Below, in pieces: positions 62,618 to 64,000 of a DNA stretch of 64,000 nucleotides; the first letter of the stretch is position 1, and each line of letters starts with the position of its first letter. The position numbers and the translations under genes are program-made. The notes beneath the pieces are model-generated. The model saw only the letters and a list, made by a program, of their open reading frames with translations, did not search any database and was not told the DNA's origin. Origin of the DNA: Petrachloros mirabilis ULC683 (lineage in GTDB: Bacteria; Cyanobacteriota; Cyanobacteriia; Thermosynechococcales; Thermosynechococcaceae); contig NZ_WVIC01000003.1 of the NCBI RefSeq assembly GCF_009939295.1, positions 112,781 to 176,780 on the forward strand, in the 5' to 3' direction.

Positions 62618-62962
62618 TCAATCATGGACATACAGTACCCAGGCTTCTCTGAGAATGCGATCGCGAATATAGCGACTCAGTTCTTGAGGGGTTCGTAGGT
62701 CTACTATGCGCCCACCAAAGAGTTCGGATAGCTCCTGCTGCATTGTCACAATGACAAAACCAGGTATCTTACCGGGTTCAAACTCAACTAAAATATCAAC
62801 ATCACTGTGAGAGCCAAAGTCATCGCGCAGAATTGAGCCAAACAAAGATAACTTGCCAATATGATGCCGACGACAGAAATCGTGGATCGCTTGTTGAGGG
62901 ATGGGGAGCGGTAGCTGCGCCGCTGGCTTAGGGGCAAGAGTTTCATCGGTGATTTTAGTCAT
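62618..62962 (-). CDS. MNT-type nucleotidyltransferase
   Basis: 114 residues from ATG 62962. KLSLFGSILRDDFGSHSDVDIL is the NTP-transferase core GS-x-R followed by D-x-D. VDLRTPQELSRYI and RDRILREAWVLY match MNT proteins that pair with HEPN RNases and AMPylate or oligoadenylate them. Here no HEPN gene is adjacent. A larger in-frame start at 63028 lies inside the upstream small ORF. Confidence 0.88.
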   Translation of the reverse strand: MTKITDETLAPKPAAQLPLPIPQQAIHDFCRRHHIGKLSLFGSILRDDFGSHSDVDILVEFEPGKIPGFVIVTMQQELSELFGGRIVDLRTPQELSRYIRDRILREAWVLYVHD

Positions 62963-63104
62963 CAGCAGTTTTTTCCACAGCAACTTCATCAGGCGTATCA
63001 TCATTGTGCTCAGCAGCCTGAGACTCAATCAAAGCGATCGCGGACAGGCATAAATCCGCAGCCGCTGGCCTTAGCTCCAGGATTTCTTCGATGGTCTTCG
63101 TCAT
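62955..63104 (-). CDS. 49-residue ORF coupled to the MNT gene
   Basis: ATG 63104 to TAA 62955, overlapping the nucleotidyltransferase start by 8 bases (ATGACTAA). The peptide begins MTKTIEEILELRPAAADLCL and ends in an acidic tail (EHNDDTPDEVAVEKTADD). It is too short to be recognised, but tight coupling, a helical start and an acidic tail fit a small antitoxin-like partner. Confidence 0.55.
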   Translation of the reverse strand: MTKTIEEILELRPAAADLCLSAIALIESQAAEHNDDTPDEVAVEKTADD

Positions 63105-63137
63105 GGGCGGATTTTACGGTTGGGGAGAGAGGCAGTG

Positions 63138-63590
63138 TTACTCAATAGATTGCCAAGCCGACGCTGTAATAAACCGAGCCAAATGGGCAACATTCGTTGT
63201 TGCAACAATCACTTCTGTTGCCTCATTTTCGAGAAAACGGGCTTGAGCCGATAGAATCACATCCCCATCTAACGCTTTAGCATCTGCGGTCGGTTGTCCG
63301 GTTCTCCTCGCTTCTGCCCACAATTCAGCCGCTAGAAGCATGCTATCAGTTTGAATTGGAATGTAGTCGAGCGTTTGCTTCAAGCTGTCTAGCCGACGCA
63401 AACTTTTCAGCAATCCTGCTCGGAGGAGTTCACGGCGAACTTCGTAATCTGCGATTTCGGGAATGGCCACCCTTTCTCCGCGTCGCAGGAGAGATTTTAG
63501 CCATAATTGACAATCGAGGGGAATACCGATGGCTTTCGGATTCGTGACCATTCCCAGTGGACCAGAATCCAACAAAATCAAACGGCTCAT
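63138..63590 (-). CDS. PIN-domain protein (VapC-like toxin)
   Basis: 150 residues. LILLDSGPLGMVTNP has the first Asp, IADYEVRRELLRAG the middle Glu, ADAKALDGDVILSAQA the D-x-x-D and VIVATTNVAHLARF the last block (with Thr/Asn in place of the usual acidic residue). Overlaps the upstream small protein by four bases. Confidence 0.86.
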   Translation of the reverse strand: MSRLILLDSGPLGMVTNPKAIGIPLDCQLWLKSLLRRGERVAIPEIADYEVRRELLRAGLLKSLRRLDSLKQTLDYIPIQTDSMLLAAELWAEARRTGQPTADAKALDGDVILSAQARFLENEATEVIVATTNVAHLARFITASAWQSIE

Positions 63591-63889
63591 AGGAATAAGG
63601 GGCGATCGGATAATCGATCTTCATCTAGAGCCGTCTTTAAAAAGTCCCAAGCTTGCTGATGTTCTGATGCATCTTCAGTGTCATCTAGCCATGAATCTAG
63701 AAGATCGATCGCGGCTTGGTTTTTTTGGGCTTGCTCTGCATCAATCACAGATGGAGCCGTGGATGGAATTTTTTGCCGGAACTGGCGTAGAGCATCCAGC
63801 AAATCCGTCCAATATTCTCTAGGCGTTGCTTCGATTTCATGCAGCAGCGATTCAAGAGAGGTTGGAGGTGAGCTAGAACGATCTGCCAT
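63587..63889 (-). CDS. Antitoxin-like partner of the second PIN protein
   Basis: 100 residues from ATG 63889. SLESLLHEIEATPREYWTDLLDALRQFRQ and LLDSWLDDTEDASEHQQAWD are seen in small proteins beside PIN toxins; acidic and helical. The in-frame ATG at 63931 adds 14 unlikely residues. The remaining bases to 64000 hold no gene that can be supported. Confidence 0.75.
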   Translation of the reverse strand: MADRSSSPPTSLESLLHEIEATPREYWTDLLDALRQFRQKIPSTAPSVIDAEQAQKNQAAIDLLDSWLDDTEDASEHQQAWDFLKTALDEDRLSDRPLFL

Positions 63890-64000
63890 ATCTGCAAGGC
63901 TTCTGTAGACATAACACCACGATAGCACCACACTCAGGGGCAGCCAGGGCTATTTCATTCCAAAAAGAGATTTAAGGAAGTTGAGACCTTGCCCTGCCTT

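Noticed and set aside
1..64000. tRNA, rRNA, riboswitch or phage structural genes
   Set aside because: None could be recognised by eye; absence of small RNAs cannot be proved without covariance models.

Overview
The window looks like chromosomal DNA from a filamentous-type cyanobacterium. The support is dense HIP1 octamers (GCGATCGC), ycf54 (chlorophyll cyclase factor), an SLH/OprB-type iron-uptake porin, a DHH-CBS-poly(A) polymerase fusion, ferredoxin-type IspG, arogenate/prephenate dehydrogenase, several Uma2-family ORFs and many short palindromic repeats. No rRNA, tRNA, CRISPR array or complete transposase gene was seen.

Layout. 0-9.7 kb: end of a TPR protein, IscA-like protein, cupin, Uma2 protein, a large ClC channel/antiporter with CBS and USP domains, molybdate uptake genes modAB (modB carries an in-frame 54-codon mobile insertion), and an MFS transporter coupled to a GMC oxidoreductase. 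10-23 kb: mostly housekeeping (bioD, Ser/Thr kinase, ispG, HAD hydrolase, usp, pgk, tyrA, type II P-ATPase), plus a truncated toxin-antitoxin pair and a 57-residue remnant of a GNAT gene. 23-30 kb: a leftward sugar-modification operon (cytidylyltransferase, PLP aminotransferase, COG4310 protein, RfbC epimerase, C-methyltransferase, SDR) that probably makes a branched CDP/dTDP-sugar for surface polysaccharide. 30-35.4 kb: a porin followed by an accessory stretch with gene fragments (DUF4351, P450, HxlR) among small intact genes. 35.4-40.5 kb: a nitric-oxide detoxification unit (Crp/Fnr regulator, single-subunit quinol NO reductase, YwiC-like protein, cupin, methyltransferase) behind an 18-bp perfect palindrome.

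41.2-46.6 kb is the most striking region. It holds a subtilisin-family protease, a small membrane-anchored/secreted protein resembling the protease's own N-terminal domain, a small beta-rich protein, and a full-length homologue of arthropod hemocyanin/prophenoloxidase with all six copper-ligand histidines and the cysteine-rich C-terminal domain. A protease beside a prophenoloxidase-like gene recalls the protease-triggered arthropod system; that functional link is inference.

46.6-61.3 kb is again largely housekeeping (lipoprotein, YgfZ, THUMP methyltransferase, DHH-CBS-tRNA nucleotidyltransferase, TIGR01777 epimerase, prfB with a programmed +1 frameshift, ycf54, SIMPL, pentapeptide protein, DOMON-like protein, sugar-kinase-like phosphotransferase, pseudopilin). 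61.5-64 kb is a toxin-antitoxin island: a DUF1016 fragment, two PIN toxin/antitoxin pairs, and an MNT nucleotidyltransferase translationally coupled to a 49-residue ORF. Nested miniature elements fill most of the longer intergenic gaps.
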